Below are positions 11,259 through 23,145 of a stretch of 64,000 nt of DNA, one piece after another (the stretch's first letter is position 1; each line of letters starts with the position of its first letter). A program made the position numbers and the translations under genes. Source of the DNA: Candidatus Altimarinota bacterium (GTDB lineage Bacteria > Patescibacteriota > Gracilibacteria > BD1-5 > UBA6164); NCBI GenBank assembly GCA_028691535.1, contig JAQUZB010000002.1:1-64000 (forward strand), written 5' to 3'. The notes under the pieces are model-generated. The model was not told the origin of the DNA. It ran no database searches and saw nothing but the letters and a program-made list of their open reading frames with translations.

Positions 11259-11276
11259 TCCAATATTTCTTTTTTT
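11237..11276. terminator. Perfect palindromic bidirectional terminator with two stop codons
   Basis: AGAAATATTGGATT is followed at once by its reverse complement, extended on both sides by A and T runs. The TAA of the forward gene and the TAA of the reverse gene both sit at the centre. Confidence 0.85.
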
Positions 11277-12592
11277 GTTATTGTAACATCTACTTTACCA
11301 ATCTTAGCATTATCTATATCTATAATTTTAAGACTAAGTATTTCAATTTCTTTTTCTTTTTTATTATTATTTTCTTCTTCTTTATTTATATTGAAATTAA
11401 TTATTTCTCAATTTGAAGGAAATCATTCTAATATATGAGTTATAACATAACTCAAAGTTTCTCAATCAAAATCTCTTTCATCAAGTCAGATATCACTCAA
11501 TTCTAAATCAAATTTATATAAAACTTCTTCAATTAATACATCGCTAGAAACTATAAAAGAATTTTTTCAATTTTTAATGAATTCTTCACTTTCTTTATCT
11601 GTTTCATCTCTTATCTCACCAAAAACTTGTTCAATTATATCTTCCATAGTTACAAGTCCTGAAACTCAACCATATTCATCCATAATTATAGACATAGTCC
11701 TATGTGCTCATTGAAGAGTTTCAAAAAGTTTTTGAATTGACTGTGTAAGAGGTACTTTTAATACTTTTTTTAATTTTATTTCAGATAATTTTTTATCTTT
11801 ATTTCAATAATTTAATTCTCTAATTAAATCACGACCTGTTAAATAATAATCAATTTTATCTATTGTATCAGTAAAAACAGGAATTCTAGAATGTGTATGA
11901 CTTAAATAAAAATCCATTGCTTCTGAAACTGTTGTATCTATATCAAGCGCATCTATTTTAACTCTAGGAGTCATAACTTCTTCAACAGTTGTATCATCAA
12001 ATTCTAAAATAGACTTAATTTTTTCATGTTCATCATCATCAATTCATCATTTGTCTCTTCACATATCTATAAAGCTTTCTATTTCTTCATCTGACATAGT
12101 CTCAACATGAGATCATTTTGAAAATAACTTAACAATAAATCCAATAATCAAAATTAAAGGATACAATATAAAAAGTAGAAATTTATAAATAGGTGCTACC
12201 GATAATGCAATTGATGTTGCATTTTTAATTGCTATACTTTTAGGTATTATTTCTCAAAAAAGAAGTAATAAAAAAGTAATGATTCAAGTTGATATTCATA
12301 CTGCTGTTGCTTCATTTAATGTAGCTCAAGAAGTTCTAGCAAATTCTATTGCTATTGTTGTAGCAAATGATGCAGTAAGTGTATTTACAAGATTATTTCA
12401 AATAAGAATAGTTATAAGTAACTTATCATTATTTTTTTTAATATTTTTAAGTGATTTTGATCAAAACCTTCACTCTTTAACTAATGAATCTATCTTATGA
12501 GAAGCAAGTGACATCAAAGCAAGTTCCGTTCAAGAAAAAAATGCAGATAGAGAAAATAAAAAAACAAATAATAGTATGAGTAGAGGGTCCAT
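11255..12592 (-). CDS. CorC/HlyC-family transporter-like protein (CNNM + CBS pair)
   Basis: This 445-residue membrane protein has a N-terminal CNNM/DUF21 transmembrane region (about residues 1-190), starting with FSLSAFFSG where the Gly is TGA. A CBS pair follows (about 220-340; EEVMTPR and TMSIIMDEYGGVSGLVTMEDI motifs). A CorC_HlyC domain closes it (about 355-440). The family is linked to Mg2+/Co2+ efflux or magnesium homeostasis; older names call it hemolysin C. It overlaps the convergent nucleotidyltransferase gene by 4 bp. Length and domain order are normal. Confidence 0.92.
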
Positions 12593-12667
12593 TTTAGTAA
12601 ATATTATATTAAAAAATTAATGCAATGCATTTTATGTATAAAATTCAAAAAGTAAAGAATTTTTAAA

Positions 12668-12700
12668 AAAATAAAAAATCCCAAAGGGATTTTTTATTTT
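12668..12700 (-). terminator. Hairpin terminator after discoidin-type pseudopilin gene
   Basis: AAAATAAAAAATCCC pairs with GGGATTTTTTATTTT around an AAA loop. The stop codon at 12694 lies within the stem. Confidence 0.8.
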
Positions 12701-14358
12701 GCTCAAACAACTTTAAAATTTTCTCAAATAAAGTTTTTTTCTCAACCAATAATTATATGATTTGCAACAGTTTCAATAACATTTGGTTTTGAATCATCTA
12801 TTGGATTTATATAAATCATTTTACCAATATCTGTTATAAGTCATGAACTTGGTTTTTCTTCTCAAGTTATTCTAACTGCCATATTTGTACCTAAATTATT
12901 AGTAAAAAATATAGCATAATCTTTATTTTTAAAATCAAATTTAAATTCATTTCAAGTTTTATATCTAGAAAAAGACAATACTTCTCAATTTTTTTGAAGA
13001 TATCAATATGTATCTGACATATTAAATGTTTCAATTACATTTATAGGTAATAAAGTAAACCTATCTTTATATGATAACTTATCAAATTCAATAATTTTCA
13101 TATTATAATTAAGACCTAAATCTGTTTTTGAAAATAAATCAAAAATTAAATATCATTCAGTAACATCTCATATTTTAGTAATTGAAAGTGGATTATCATT
13201 ATTATAAACATTATTATTAATAATTTCATTTGTTATATAATTATTCCAAAATACATTATAATAATCTGACATATTTGGTCATATATTTCAAAAAATTGTT
13301 AATCTTGGAATTATATCATCATCAAAAAAGTTTCAAGGATATCAAATACTTCAAGTAGATGTTGATCTATAATTATCACTATCCATATTATCATCTACGT
13401 TATCAACTCAACCAACTCAAGTAATAGCAAATGAAAATTCAGTATTATCTCAATCATTAAAATATCAAATTGATGACCATTTTGGAGTTCCATAATCTAT
13501 CAATTCAGTAATTTGTATCTCGCTTACAGTTAAATATCTATTTGTATGATTTGATATTATTTGAATATATTTTATATCATCTGCTGAAGCATAATTTGCA
13601 TATGATAAATCAATTACAATATTACTATCTCATCCAATACCATTTAATGAAACTGATTTTAATACAGCATTTGATGAACTTAAAAAATTAACTATTCAAT
13701 TATCCCGATAACTAGTTCAAGTATTAGCACTTTTATATATAATTAATTTTGCTAGTTTTTTTGGTGATCACAAATCATATGTTATTTGAGGATAATTTGA
13801 TTTTGTTGATCTATATTGAGTACTATTATTTCAGTCAAATGATTTTGCAGGAGTATCACTACTAGTATAACTAGTAGAACTATAAATTGAAATTGTACCA
13901 TTATTTATTACAGCTCAAGGTCAAAATGCTAAATTATCTATTTTCAATAATTCTCAATTATAATAGACACTTGAAAAATCTTTTGTCTCATCACTAAAAT
14001 AAAGTCTTCAATTTTTATAATTATAATCAAATGAACAATAAACTGTTCATAAATCATAATTCATTTCTGAATTTATATTTGTTCAACTATTAGTATTTCA
14101 ACTCATAGTTATATTATCAGGACAAGAGATAAAGTCAGTAAATCATCAACCATTTCTATTATATTGTCTTACTGATTCTATATTTATATTAGCTTTGTCT
14201 GAAAGTTTTAAAAAAACTTCTTCTGCATTTTTTCAAATATTTATATTGTTATTTAATATATATGTATTATTAAAAACAACATATCAAATAATTAATGCTA
14301 CATTTACAAGGATAAGAACATAAATAAATATACTTCCTTTTTTATTTTTATTTTCCAT
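12694..14358 (-). CDS. Prepilin-like protein with discoidin-type (F5/8 C) domain
   Basis: This 554-residue protein has a short basic leader and a hydrophobic helix (about residues 8-30, GSIFIYVLILVNVALII). This is pilin-like but lacks the classic GFTLIE motif. Residues about 165-285 resemble a F5/8 type C (discoidin) fold: a SFDGNNSTQYRST-type opening, ITYDLGSPKKLAKL and a final strand LTVSEIQI. That fold usually binds sugars or lipids. The remainder is Asn/Tyr-rich beta structure. It lies 9 bp downstream of the 214-residue prepilin gene, forming a two-gene unit, probably of minor pilins. Confidence 0.75.
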
Positions 14359-14367
14359 AGAAAAAAA

Positions 14368-15012
14368 TTAATAAACTAAATCATATTCATCTATTACAAG
14401 TTTATCAACATAAAAATCAGCAAAATCTTTATAAAACAAACTATTATCAAATAAATTTATAACACTAAAATAAATATCTATTAAATATCAAGAATTATAT
14501 ATTTGTGCTTTGAAATCTTTCATTCTAAGATTTTTAAATATCTTATCATCTGCAAATATTTTATCATAAATAAGTGCATTATTTCAATCAATTGCAGCCA
14601 TTTCAGCTACACTTAGATATCTATATCATAAAAAATTATTTCAATATACATAATTTCTTTGAAGTTGATGTGTGTCTAGTGATACAATTCATAATAACAT
14701 TCATTCACTACTATCAAGTTTTTTTAGATATAAAACATTATTTGGATTTGGTATTGTAGTTCAAGTATACGAAGGATCAGTAATTCAAGTAAAAGCTTGG
14801 GCGTCACTATATCATCATCTTACAAATCTTCACATTACATCTTTAAATGTAAATCATTCATCAATTGATGAAATTTTAACATCATTATTAACAAGTTGTT
14901 CTACACTATCTGTCATAAAAATGAATATAATAAGAAACAATATTCAAGATATTGTTATTGTTGTTATTAACTCTATAAGAGTTATTGCTTTTTTATTATT
15001 AAAAAATTTCAC
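14368..15012 (-). CDS. Prepilin-like protein, GTG start
   Basis: This 214-residue protein starts with GTG and reads MKFFNNKKAITLIELITT, a type IV prepilin leader with Glu at +5 of the mature form. One hydrophobic helix is followed by a mixed domain with many Tyr and Asp residues. No ATG is available upstream in frame, and starting at a later Met would remove the pilin helix, so GTG is favoured. It is 9 bp upstream of the discoidin-type gene and divergent from the LamG-type pilin gene, with a 60-bp promoter region between them. Confidence 0.82.
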
Positions 15013-15072
15013 AATTAGTAAAAATTAATTATATTAGTGATGTTATAATATTTATATTAAACATTTTGTAAA

Positions 15073-16497
15073 ATGAAAAATAATAAAAAAGCTGATACGA
15101 TTGCCTGAATAATAATTGCTGTTTTTATTTTATCCTTTGCTATGCTTTGAATAGTAAATGTACTTGATTATAATCAAAATATCTCTCAAAATTATGAAAA
15201 AGAAACTGATTCATATATATTGAAATCAAATTCTGAAAATATATTAAAAAGACTTAATGTAGATAATATACAAGAAAATGGTAAATTCTATATATATAAA
15301 AATACAGCTTCTGGTGAATTTTTAATAATGACATGAGCAGCAAATGAAAAATATAAATATGTAGATAAAGATTGAAATAATGTTGACCCTAATGTATATA
15401 TAGGTAAAACTTTTACAAGAGAATTTGTAAAAAAAATAGATATACTTAGATATGATATAAAACCACCTGAAATAAATAATTTAATATTTCATTTTGATGC
15501 AAACAATATAAATTGAAATGGTAATATTTGAATAAATGATTGAGATACTATTAGTGTTTGGAAAGATTTAGCAACAGCAAATTGAGAACAAAATGCAGTA
15601 AATAAATCTACACTTCCTGACCCAACTAATTATTCTTCAAATTTACCTACATATAGTGAAAATGGTTTAAACTTATTACCTATGGTTCAATTTAATTGAA
15701 TAGATCAGATGTTGGCAATGGACTTAAATACTGATATAAATAATGATTGAGATGATAAATCACAAGCTTATTTTATGGAAAAATCATTTGCTATTGTTTT
15801 TAGAACTTGAGAAGATATTACAAGTAGACAAATGGTATATGAACAATGATGAGCTGCTACCGGGTATAATTTCATGATTGAAAATGGTGATGTATGGGCT
15901 TGAATACATAATATAGCTTGTAGATATAATTTTAATTGATGTACTCTAAATTATGCTGATACTAAATTTAGTGATACAGATCCAAATTTTTATTGGGAAT
16001 GGGATTATTGAAATAAATTTAAATCTGTTAATTTATGAGAAGTAAGACCTAATACAGTTTATTTTGTAATGATAGTTCAAGATAGTACACATATAAATAG
16101 AACTCATGCAAACATTATTGATGATATAAAGGAAAACTTAACAACTCATAATAAATATATAGATTCTCAAAATAGATTAAAAATATATCTAAATTGAGTA
16201 CTTGCAAATGAAACTGATCATGTTGATCCACAACCTGAGCATTCATATTGAGCACTATGAAATATATATAGATGGAATGTAAGTGCTGTAACAAAAACAG
16301 CTATTGATGATGTTAATTTTAGTGATAAAGTATATTTTAAATGATGAATTTGAGAACTTATTTCTCGGAATCATGCACTTACAGAAAATGAAATAAAATG
16401 AGTTCAAAATTACTTTTCTCAAAAATGGCTTGGTGGTAAAAAAAGTATTAGATATGATATAATTGAAACTAATATAAAAGAATTTAAAGATTTTTAA
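15073..16497 (+). CDS. Membrane-anchored protein with LamG/concanavalin-like domain
   Basis: This 474-residue protein has a basic N-terminus and a pilin-like hydrophobic helix (about residues 11-33) but no FTLIE motif. From about residue 140 to 460 it shows the pattern of a LamG/concanavalin-A-like lectin fold: a FHFDANN opening, GDTISVWKDL, a central MVQFNGIDQML stretch, and a C-terminal LISRNHALTENEI followed by QNYFSQKW. This 'ISRNxALTxxEI' tail is frequent in LamG-type bacterial surface proteins. It is 17 bp upstream of a classic prepilin gene, so it probably functions with the pilus as an adhesin (inference). Confidence 0.75.
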
Positions 16498-16514
16498 ATT
16501 ATAAAAACATAAAA

Positions 16515-17321
16515 ATGAAAAATAAAAAAGCATTCTCATTTGTGGAACTTATAGTTTCTGTAACTATATTAGCAATAATAAGTACTATTTGATTTATATC
16601 TTATAGTAGTTATTTATGAGATTCAAGAGATTCTCAAAGAAAATCAGATCTTGCACAAGTTTGATCTGCATTAAAAGTATATAAACAAAAAAGATGATAT
16701 TATCCTGTGCCTGGGAATAAATTTGAATTAACATATAACTGAACATGAATAGTTTTTCAATGAAAATTTGATGAAAATGTTCGTTTAAATACTCTTGATA
16801 GACTTCCTCTTGATCCAAAAAGTAAAACTTGATATATATATTCTATTACAAAAAATGCTCAAGAATATGAAATGGCTGCAACTTTAGAAAATGAAGATAA
16901 TCCAATAGCTTTAGTAAATGGTACATATAAATCTGTTTCAAGAGATATATTACCATGAATAATGCTTGCAATTGAAACTCCTGCTAGTTTAAAAGCAGAA
17001 ATATTTTCTTGAGCTAGTTGAGCTATAAATAAAAATAAATTTATTTTTTCAAATCAAAAACATAACCTAGCTTATGATTTTGTTGAGCCATTTTTACCTC
17101 AAAGTGATTGAACAGCAATTGCAACTATACTAAATGAACTTTCTGCAACAAGTTCATATTGGCAAAATACAGATTATAGAAGTTGTATAGAAATAAAAGA
17201 AAGTTGAAAAGCAATCCAGACAGATAATACTCCTATAACTTATCAAATTATTGATTCAACTACTTGAAATCTATCAAATAGAATATGTAATTGTACAGCA
17301 AGTACTTGTACTGGAGATTAA
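16515..17321 (+). CDS. Type IV prepilin / GspG-like pseudopilin
   Basis: This 268-residue protein starts MKNKKAFSFVELIVSVTILA, a typical prepilin leader. Residues 30-110 follow the GspG/PilE layout: a long helix, then KVYKQKRGYYP and LPLDPKSKTGYIYSI. The C-terminal half carries three closely spaced cysteines near the end plus one at about residue 220, possible disulfides. It is the second gene after the LamG-type protein and ends at a strong bidirectional terminator. A minor pilin role is likely. Confidence 0.85.
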
Positions 17322-17370
17322 AATAAAAAAAGAGAATTAAATTTAAAAATTTAATTCTCTTTTTTTATTT
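17321..17370. terminator. Bidirectional terminator between prepilin gene and hisS
   Basis: A 14-bp perfect stem (AGAGAATTAAATTT with its complement) has a 2-nt loop and is extended by A/T arms to about 24 bp on each side. It contains the stop codon of hisS. Confidence 0.88.
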
Positions 17371-18681
17371 TATATAATCATTTAATTCATCTTTTGTTAT
17401 AGTAGATTGAACTCAAGAGTCTAAGTTTTTTAGTTGTAGCGTATTATTTTTAAGCTCTTCTTCTCAAATTATAATAACAAAATTTATCTTTTTATTATTT
17501 GCATATTTTAATTGTTTCACAATTTTTGCTTCACTTTCAAGATATATTTCACAAGAAATACCTGATTTTCTAAGTATGCTTAATATTTCTAAATTAGTTT
17601 TTAAAGTTTCATCTCACATATTTACAAGCATAACTTTTGAAACTGTTTTCCTATTTAATTCTATTTTTCAGATATTATTTAAAACTGCTATTAATCTAGA
17701 TAAACCTATACTTCAACCTACTCAAGGATAATTATTTTTTGTAAAATTTGATGCTAAGTTTTCATATCTTCCTCATGAACTTACACTTCACATATTTTCA
17801 GCTCAAACAATAAAAGTTTCAAAAACTGTTCAAGTATAATAATTTAATCCTCTAGAAATTGATGGATTTATTTTTAAGTATTTTTCCTCAACTCATAGAG
17901 AAATTAAATTATTGTATAAAAATTTTAATTCTTCAATTCAAGTTTTTAACAATTCATCATCAAATTGTGAATAAAAAGTTAAAATCTCAACACTTGTTTT
18001 TTCTTCTCAAAATCTTATAAATTCTACAATTTTTTCAATTTGAGTATTATTTAATCAAATAGAAATAAACATTTCATTTAATTTATCATGTCTTACTTTG
18101 TCTTTTTTATCGATTATAGAAATAGTTCAAGCTATATTTTCAATAGATAGCGATTTTAAAAAACCTCAAAGAAATTTTTTATTATTTATATTTATAACAA
18201 ATTCTCAAAAATCTAACTCTCTTAAAGAATTATAAACTGTAGAAATTACTTCTACATCAGCAAAAAGTGGTAAATCTCAATTTCAAATTATATCAACATC
18301 TGCTTGATAAAATTCTCTATATCTTCCCTTTTGTGGCCTTTCTCATCTATAAACTCTTCATATGTGTTGTCTTCTAAATGGAAAAGTTAATTCTCATTCA
18401 TATTGGGCTACATAACGAGCCAAAGGAACTGTTAAATCAAATCTAAGTCATAGAGAAGAATCATCTCAAACTTCCCCATTTACTCTATGAATTGCATAAA
18501 CTTCGTTATCATCAGCTCATTTTGCAAGCAAAACATCAAGTCTTTCAACAACTGGTGTGTCAATTGGAGTAAAACCTGATAAACTATAATTTTTTTTAAT
18601 TATATCTTTAAATTTTTCTTCTATTAATTGTGCTTCTGGTAAATTTTCACCAAATCATGAAATTGCTTGTGGTTTAATCAT
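17365..18681 (-). CDS. hisS: Histidyl-tRNA synthetase
   Basis: This 438-residue class II synthetase charges tRNA-His. Motif 2 is visible near residues 100-130 (FRRQHIGRVYRGERPQKGRYREF), with the catalytic Arg. The His-binding signature GLNYYTG lies near 265 and motif 3 (GGSIGLSRL) near 320. A C-terminal anticodon-binding domain follows (about 335-430). Length is normal for the bacterial enzyme. Many catalytic glycines are TGA codons, for example in the YTGTVFET loop. The gene is transcribed alone. Confidence 0.96.
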
Positions 18682-18840
18682 TTTTTAATACTTAATTTTC
18701 TAAATTAAATATATTTTAACTAAAAATTAGAAAAAATAAACAGATTTTATACATAAAAGGTTTATTATTTGATTTTATAGATAAAATGTAATAAAATAAT
18801 ACTAATAAAGTTAAAATTTAAATAAATAAGTATTTAGAAA

Positions 18841-19878
18841 ATGTTTAAGAAAAAAATTGATTTAAGTGCTTTAATAAACAAAAACGAACAAGAAAATAAA
18901 GAAACTAGTAATTCTGATGTAATTACTAGTTCTTTGAGTGAAGAAAATACAAATATTGAACCAATTATAATTGAAAAAAAAGAAGATATTGAAATTAAAA
19001 TAAGTGAAACTACAGATATAATAACAGAAGAAAAACCTAAAAAGAAGATATGAATTAAAAAAAATAATTCAGAAGATGAAAAAAATAATTCTAAAGAAAA
19101 AACTATTGAAATAGAAAAAAATGAAGATGATATTAACTCAAATGAAGAAATAAAATACAATTATACTAATACAGTAGAAACATATGAAGAAAATAAAAAT
19201 ATTGAGCAAAATATAGATGAAAATCAAGAAAATATTGATAATTCTGAAATAATAATAAAAGATGAAAAAAAAGATAATAAAAAGAAAAAAGAAGAAAAAA
19301 AGATAGAAACTCCTGAAGAAATAGAAAAAAGATATGAAGAAATGACTTCTAAGATAGAAATTAAAAAAGAAACTGCAGAATATAATAAAGATGATAACTC
19401 TGATTTATTTTGAAATTATAAAAGTGATTTTGAAATTAAAAATAAAACTGAAGAAAAAATACAAGATGAATTGTGAAACAAGATAGAGGAACTTAGCTCA
19501 GAAAAAGATTGAGAATTTAAGGTATCAAATGAAAATATTAAAAATGAGAAAAAAGATGAAAATATAATAATAAAACCTAAAAACAGTAAAAAAATAATAA
19601 AAATACTTATTTTATTATTAATTATATCTATTATTTGAAGTATTAGTTACTTCTTCAATGATATAAAAAAATTGATTATAAATGATAATATAACTACAAA
19701 TACTTGAGATACAAACTCAGGTATAATTGATACAATTGACCCAGAAATAAAAGATGAAGTAAATGACTATATTGAACAAATAAAAAAAGATAATTCAGAA
19801 CTTACTCCCGAAGAAATAAAGAAAAAAATTAATGATAAAATAATTGAAATTTATTTAAAAAAGGCTATGACAAAATAG
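18841..19878 (+). CDS. Lys/Glu-rich single-span membrane protein
   Basis: This 345-residue protein has a long, highly charged, low-complexity N-terminal region (residues 1-245, mostly Lys, Glu, Asn, Asp). One transmembrane helix follows (about 250-272, IIKILILLLIISIIGSISYFF) and then a 70-residue outer part. This layout suggests a cytoplasmic disordered or coiled-coil arm anchored in the membrane. It lies directly upstream of the pilB operon but is separated from it by a terminator. No family is recognised. Confidence 0.75.
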
Positions 19879-19888
19879 CCTTTTTTTT
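19856..19888 (+). terminator. Hairpin terminator upstream of pilB operon
   Basis: AAAAAGGCTAT pairs with ATAGCCTTTTT, followed by a T-run. The stem overlaps the TAG stop at 19876. Confidence 0.8.
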
Positions 19889-19990
19889 ATTTTATATATA
19901 AAAATATAGTAGCGTCAAGACAATTTATTTAATTATTAATAAAATAAATGATAAAATAAAATAAATATAAAATATAATCCAAATAGTAAA

Positions 19991-21217
19991 ATGATACCAA
20001 GTGTAGAAGAAATAAATAAAATGCCGCTAAAAAAAGAAATTTGAGATATAGTAACATACATCTGAAATATTTTTAAAATGGCTATTGATAGATGAGCTTC
20101 AGATATACATATTGAACCGAATGAACACTTTTTATTAATAAGATTTCGTAAAGATTGAGATTTTATGCTTATTGATAAAATTGATAGAGAACATATTTCA
20201 GCAGCAGTAACAAGACTAAAAGTTTTATCAAAGATTAAAATTGATGAAAATAAGAAACCTCAGGACTGAAAAATAGTATATTACTATGAAAAAGAAAAGA
20301 AAAACATAGATATAAGACTTTCTACCCTACCTACAAGTTACTGAGAAAAAGTAGTAATGAGAATTTTAAAACAAGAAGAAACTCTTATAAATATTGAAGC
20401 TCTTTGACTAATAGATGTAAACCTAGAGAAAGTTAGATTAGCTCTTCAAAGTAAATATTGAATTATCCTTGTTGCATGACCAACTTGATCATGAAAATCT
20501 ACTACTCTGTTTGGTATATTAAAGAACTTCAATCCATTAGAATTAAATATATCAACTCTAGAAGATCCTATAGAATACGATATAGAATATGTAAATCAAT
20601 CTCAAGTAAAACCTGATATTTGATATTCATTTTCAACATGATTAAGATCACTAGTTAGACAAGATCCAGATATAATAATGGTATGAGAAATCAGAGATAA
20701 AGAAACTGCAATATTAGCAGTTGAAGCTGCATTAACTTGACATTTGGTTCTATCAACAATACATACGAATTCTGCAGCTGGTACTGTACAAAGACTTATA
20801 AACATGGGAGTTGAACCATTTTTACTAGCTTCAGCAATGAAAATGGTAATAAGTCAAAGACTTTGAAAAAAAATATGTGAATTTTGTAAAAAAGAACACA
20901 AAGCAACTGAATATGAAATGAAAAAAGTAAATGAATTTTTATGACCAGTTTTAGCAAAAGAAGATTTAGAAAACGCAGTATTTTACAAGTGAGAATGATG
21001 TGAAAAATGTAGTTGAACAGGATATAAATGAAGACTTGGTATACATGAAGTATTAATTGTATGAGATTTCTTGGAACCACTTATTTTAAATAAAGAAAGT
21101 GCAAATGCTATGAGAGATATTTCAATTCAACATTGAATGATAACAATTGTACAAGATGCATTAATAAAAGCACTACTTTGAAAAACTACTATTGAAGAAG
21201 CACTAAAATTAATTTAA
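19991..21217 (+). CDS. pilB: Type IV pilus assembly ATPase PilB/GspE
   Basis: This 408-residue hexameric motor powers pilus extension. Walker A is GPTGSGKST at about residues 163-171, with all its glycines TGA. Asp box ([12 protein letters not shown]) lies near 115-127, Walker B (DIIMVGEIRD) near 227-236, and His box ([10 protein letters not shown]) near 250-259. A tetracysteine zinc site (CEFC ... CEKC) lies at about 297-340. The N-terminal T2SSE_N domain of longer PilB proteins is missing, hence the short length. It starts an operon with a phosphatase and pilC. Glycine coding is extreme: by my count 24 TGA against 5 GGN. Confidence 0.95.
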
Positions 21218-21230
21218 TAAAATATAAATT

Positions 21231-23132
21231 ATGTTTGATTTTTTAAAGAAAAAGAAAAAAATTGATACAAATGAAGTAAAGGCATTTGATTCAGCAGTAA
21301 AAGCTATAGAAGTATTTATAGCTCTTTCTGAGTGGTGAAATGCAAAAAAAGCTATTGAAGAAATTTTATATAAAGAAACAGAGGCTTTAAATAAATTTTT
21401 AGAAAAATATGAGTCTGAGAATATAACTCTTGATGCAAAAAAACTTATAGAGAAAGAAAGAAAAGAATATAAAAGAAAAGAAAAAATTATTGCAAATTTA
21501 AAAACAAATGTTGATAAACTTGAAAATAAATATATCAAAAAAGAAGAAGGTGAAAGATTTAAAGTAAGATTTGAAAAAATAAAAAATGAAATTGATAGTT
21601 TAATATGAACAAAAAATCCTCTTGCTGCAATGAATTTATTGCAAAAATTTCTGGAAGAAAATAAAGAAAATTCAATTGTAATAAATTTTTATAATAGAGA
21701 AAAATCAAAAGTTCAAAAACATATAGAGAAACAAAGAAAAATAGAACAAGAAAGATTAAAGAAAAATGCTAAAACAGAGGCAATGGAATTAATCTGAGAA
21801 ACAGTAAAAATAGAAAAAAATGATAATGATGATATTGACGATGATATATGAATATTCAAAAAAATAAGTAAAAAATTAAATTTTTATAAAACATTAAAAG
21901 AAAGAATAAAAAGAAAGAAACTTCTTGATGAAATTAATATATTAATTGAAGAAGATACAAGAATTAATAATGAATTAGCTGAAAAAAAGTTAGAAAATAT
22001 TCATAGATGATTAGTAAAAGAAATAAACAAACATAAAATTATTGGTTATGATCTATACTGAAAAATTCTTTGAGCTGATAAAATTTCATGAGATACTTTT
22101 TGATTAGAAGAAAGTAATAAAAAATATAACTTCTTTTTATGAGATGCAACAGGTCATTGAATTAGAGCTTGATTTATTATTACATTAATTAATAAATTAT
22201 TTAAAGAAAATTATAATAATGAATTAAATGAAATAGCTTTTAACATAAATAATTGATTAAAACAAGATTTAAAATCAAGAAATTTTGTTACATGAATACT
22301 TTTTGAAATAAATAAGGAAAATAGCAATATTTGATTTGTATGAATGTGACATGAGCCTATTTTTATATACAGAAAAAAAGAAAATAAAGTTGAAAAAATA
22401 ATTCCAGGTTGATTAGCAGCATGAATAAGACTTATAAAAGATATAAATGATATAAAAATTAAAAATATAGTTCTTAATGATTGAGATATTCTTATAACTT
22501 ATAGTGATTGAATTATAGAAAATAAAAGTATAGACTGAGAATATTATTGATTAGAAAAATTAGAAAAATCATTTAAAATGGTTGCCGAATATGAAACTGA
22601 TATTAAAAATATATATGATTATATAATAAATGATGTTAAATTATTTAGATGAGGTTCAAATTTTGATGATGATGTTTCAATGATAATACTAAAAAGAGAT
22701 TTAAATAAAGATATAATTAAAGAAGATGACAAATTTATAGATGAACTAAAAATAAAAGAAGGACTTGATAGAACAGATATTAAAAATTTAAGATGAAAAA
22801 ATAAAGAAGAAATTGAAAAAGAATTAGAAAATATAAGAAGAAAAAAAGAAACTGTAAGAATAATTAAAAATTTAGAAAATCTATATTATACTTGAGAAAT
22901 ATTAAAACTAAAAGAAGAAGCTACAAGATTTATAAAGGAATGATATATAGATCCTAAAATAAATTCATATTTAAGAAAAGCTATTGATAATGAAAAAAGT
23001 TATAGAGTAGAACAAAAAAATCAAAAAATGCAAATAAAATATAGCATATTAAGCGAACTATACAAAAAATGAGATTATTCAACTGTAATTAAAGAAATAG
23101 AAGAAATAATTTCTAAGGATTGAAATATTTAA
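21231..23132 (+). CDS. SpoIIE/RsbU-type PP2C phosphatase with helical arms, in pilus operon
   Basis: This 633-residue protein has a Lys/Glu-rich coiled-coil N-terminus (1-265). A PPM-type phosphatase domain follows (about 270-500), with SGDTF, GDATGHG, GDILITYSDGI and DDDVSM motifs, so all four metal-binding Asp positions are present. A helical C-terminal part (about 510-633) follows. It lies 13 bp after pilB and 13 bp before pilC in one operon. Such phosphatases usually act on Ser/Thr-phosphorylated regulators, so it may switch pilus activity (inference). No kinase partner is nearby; the only kinase in the window is 37 kb away. Confidence 0.85.
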
Positions 23133-23145
23133 TAAAAACAAAAAT

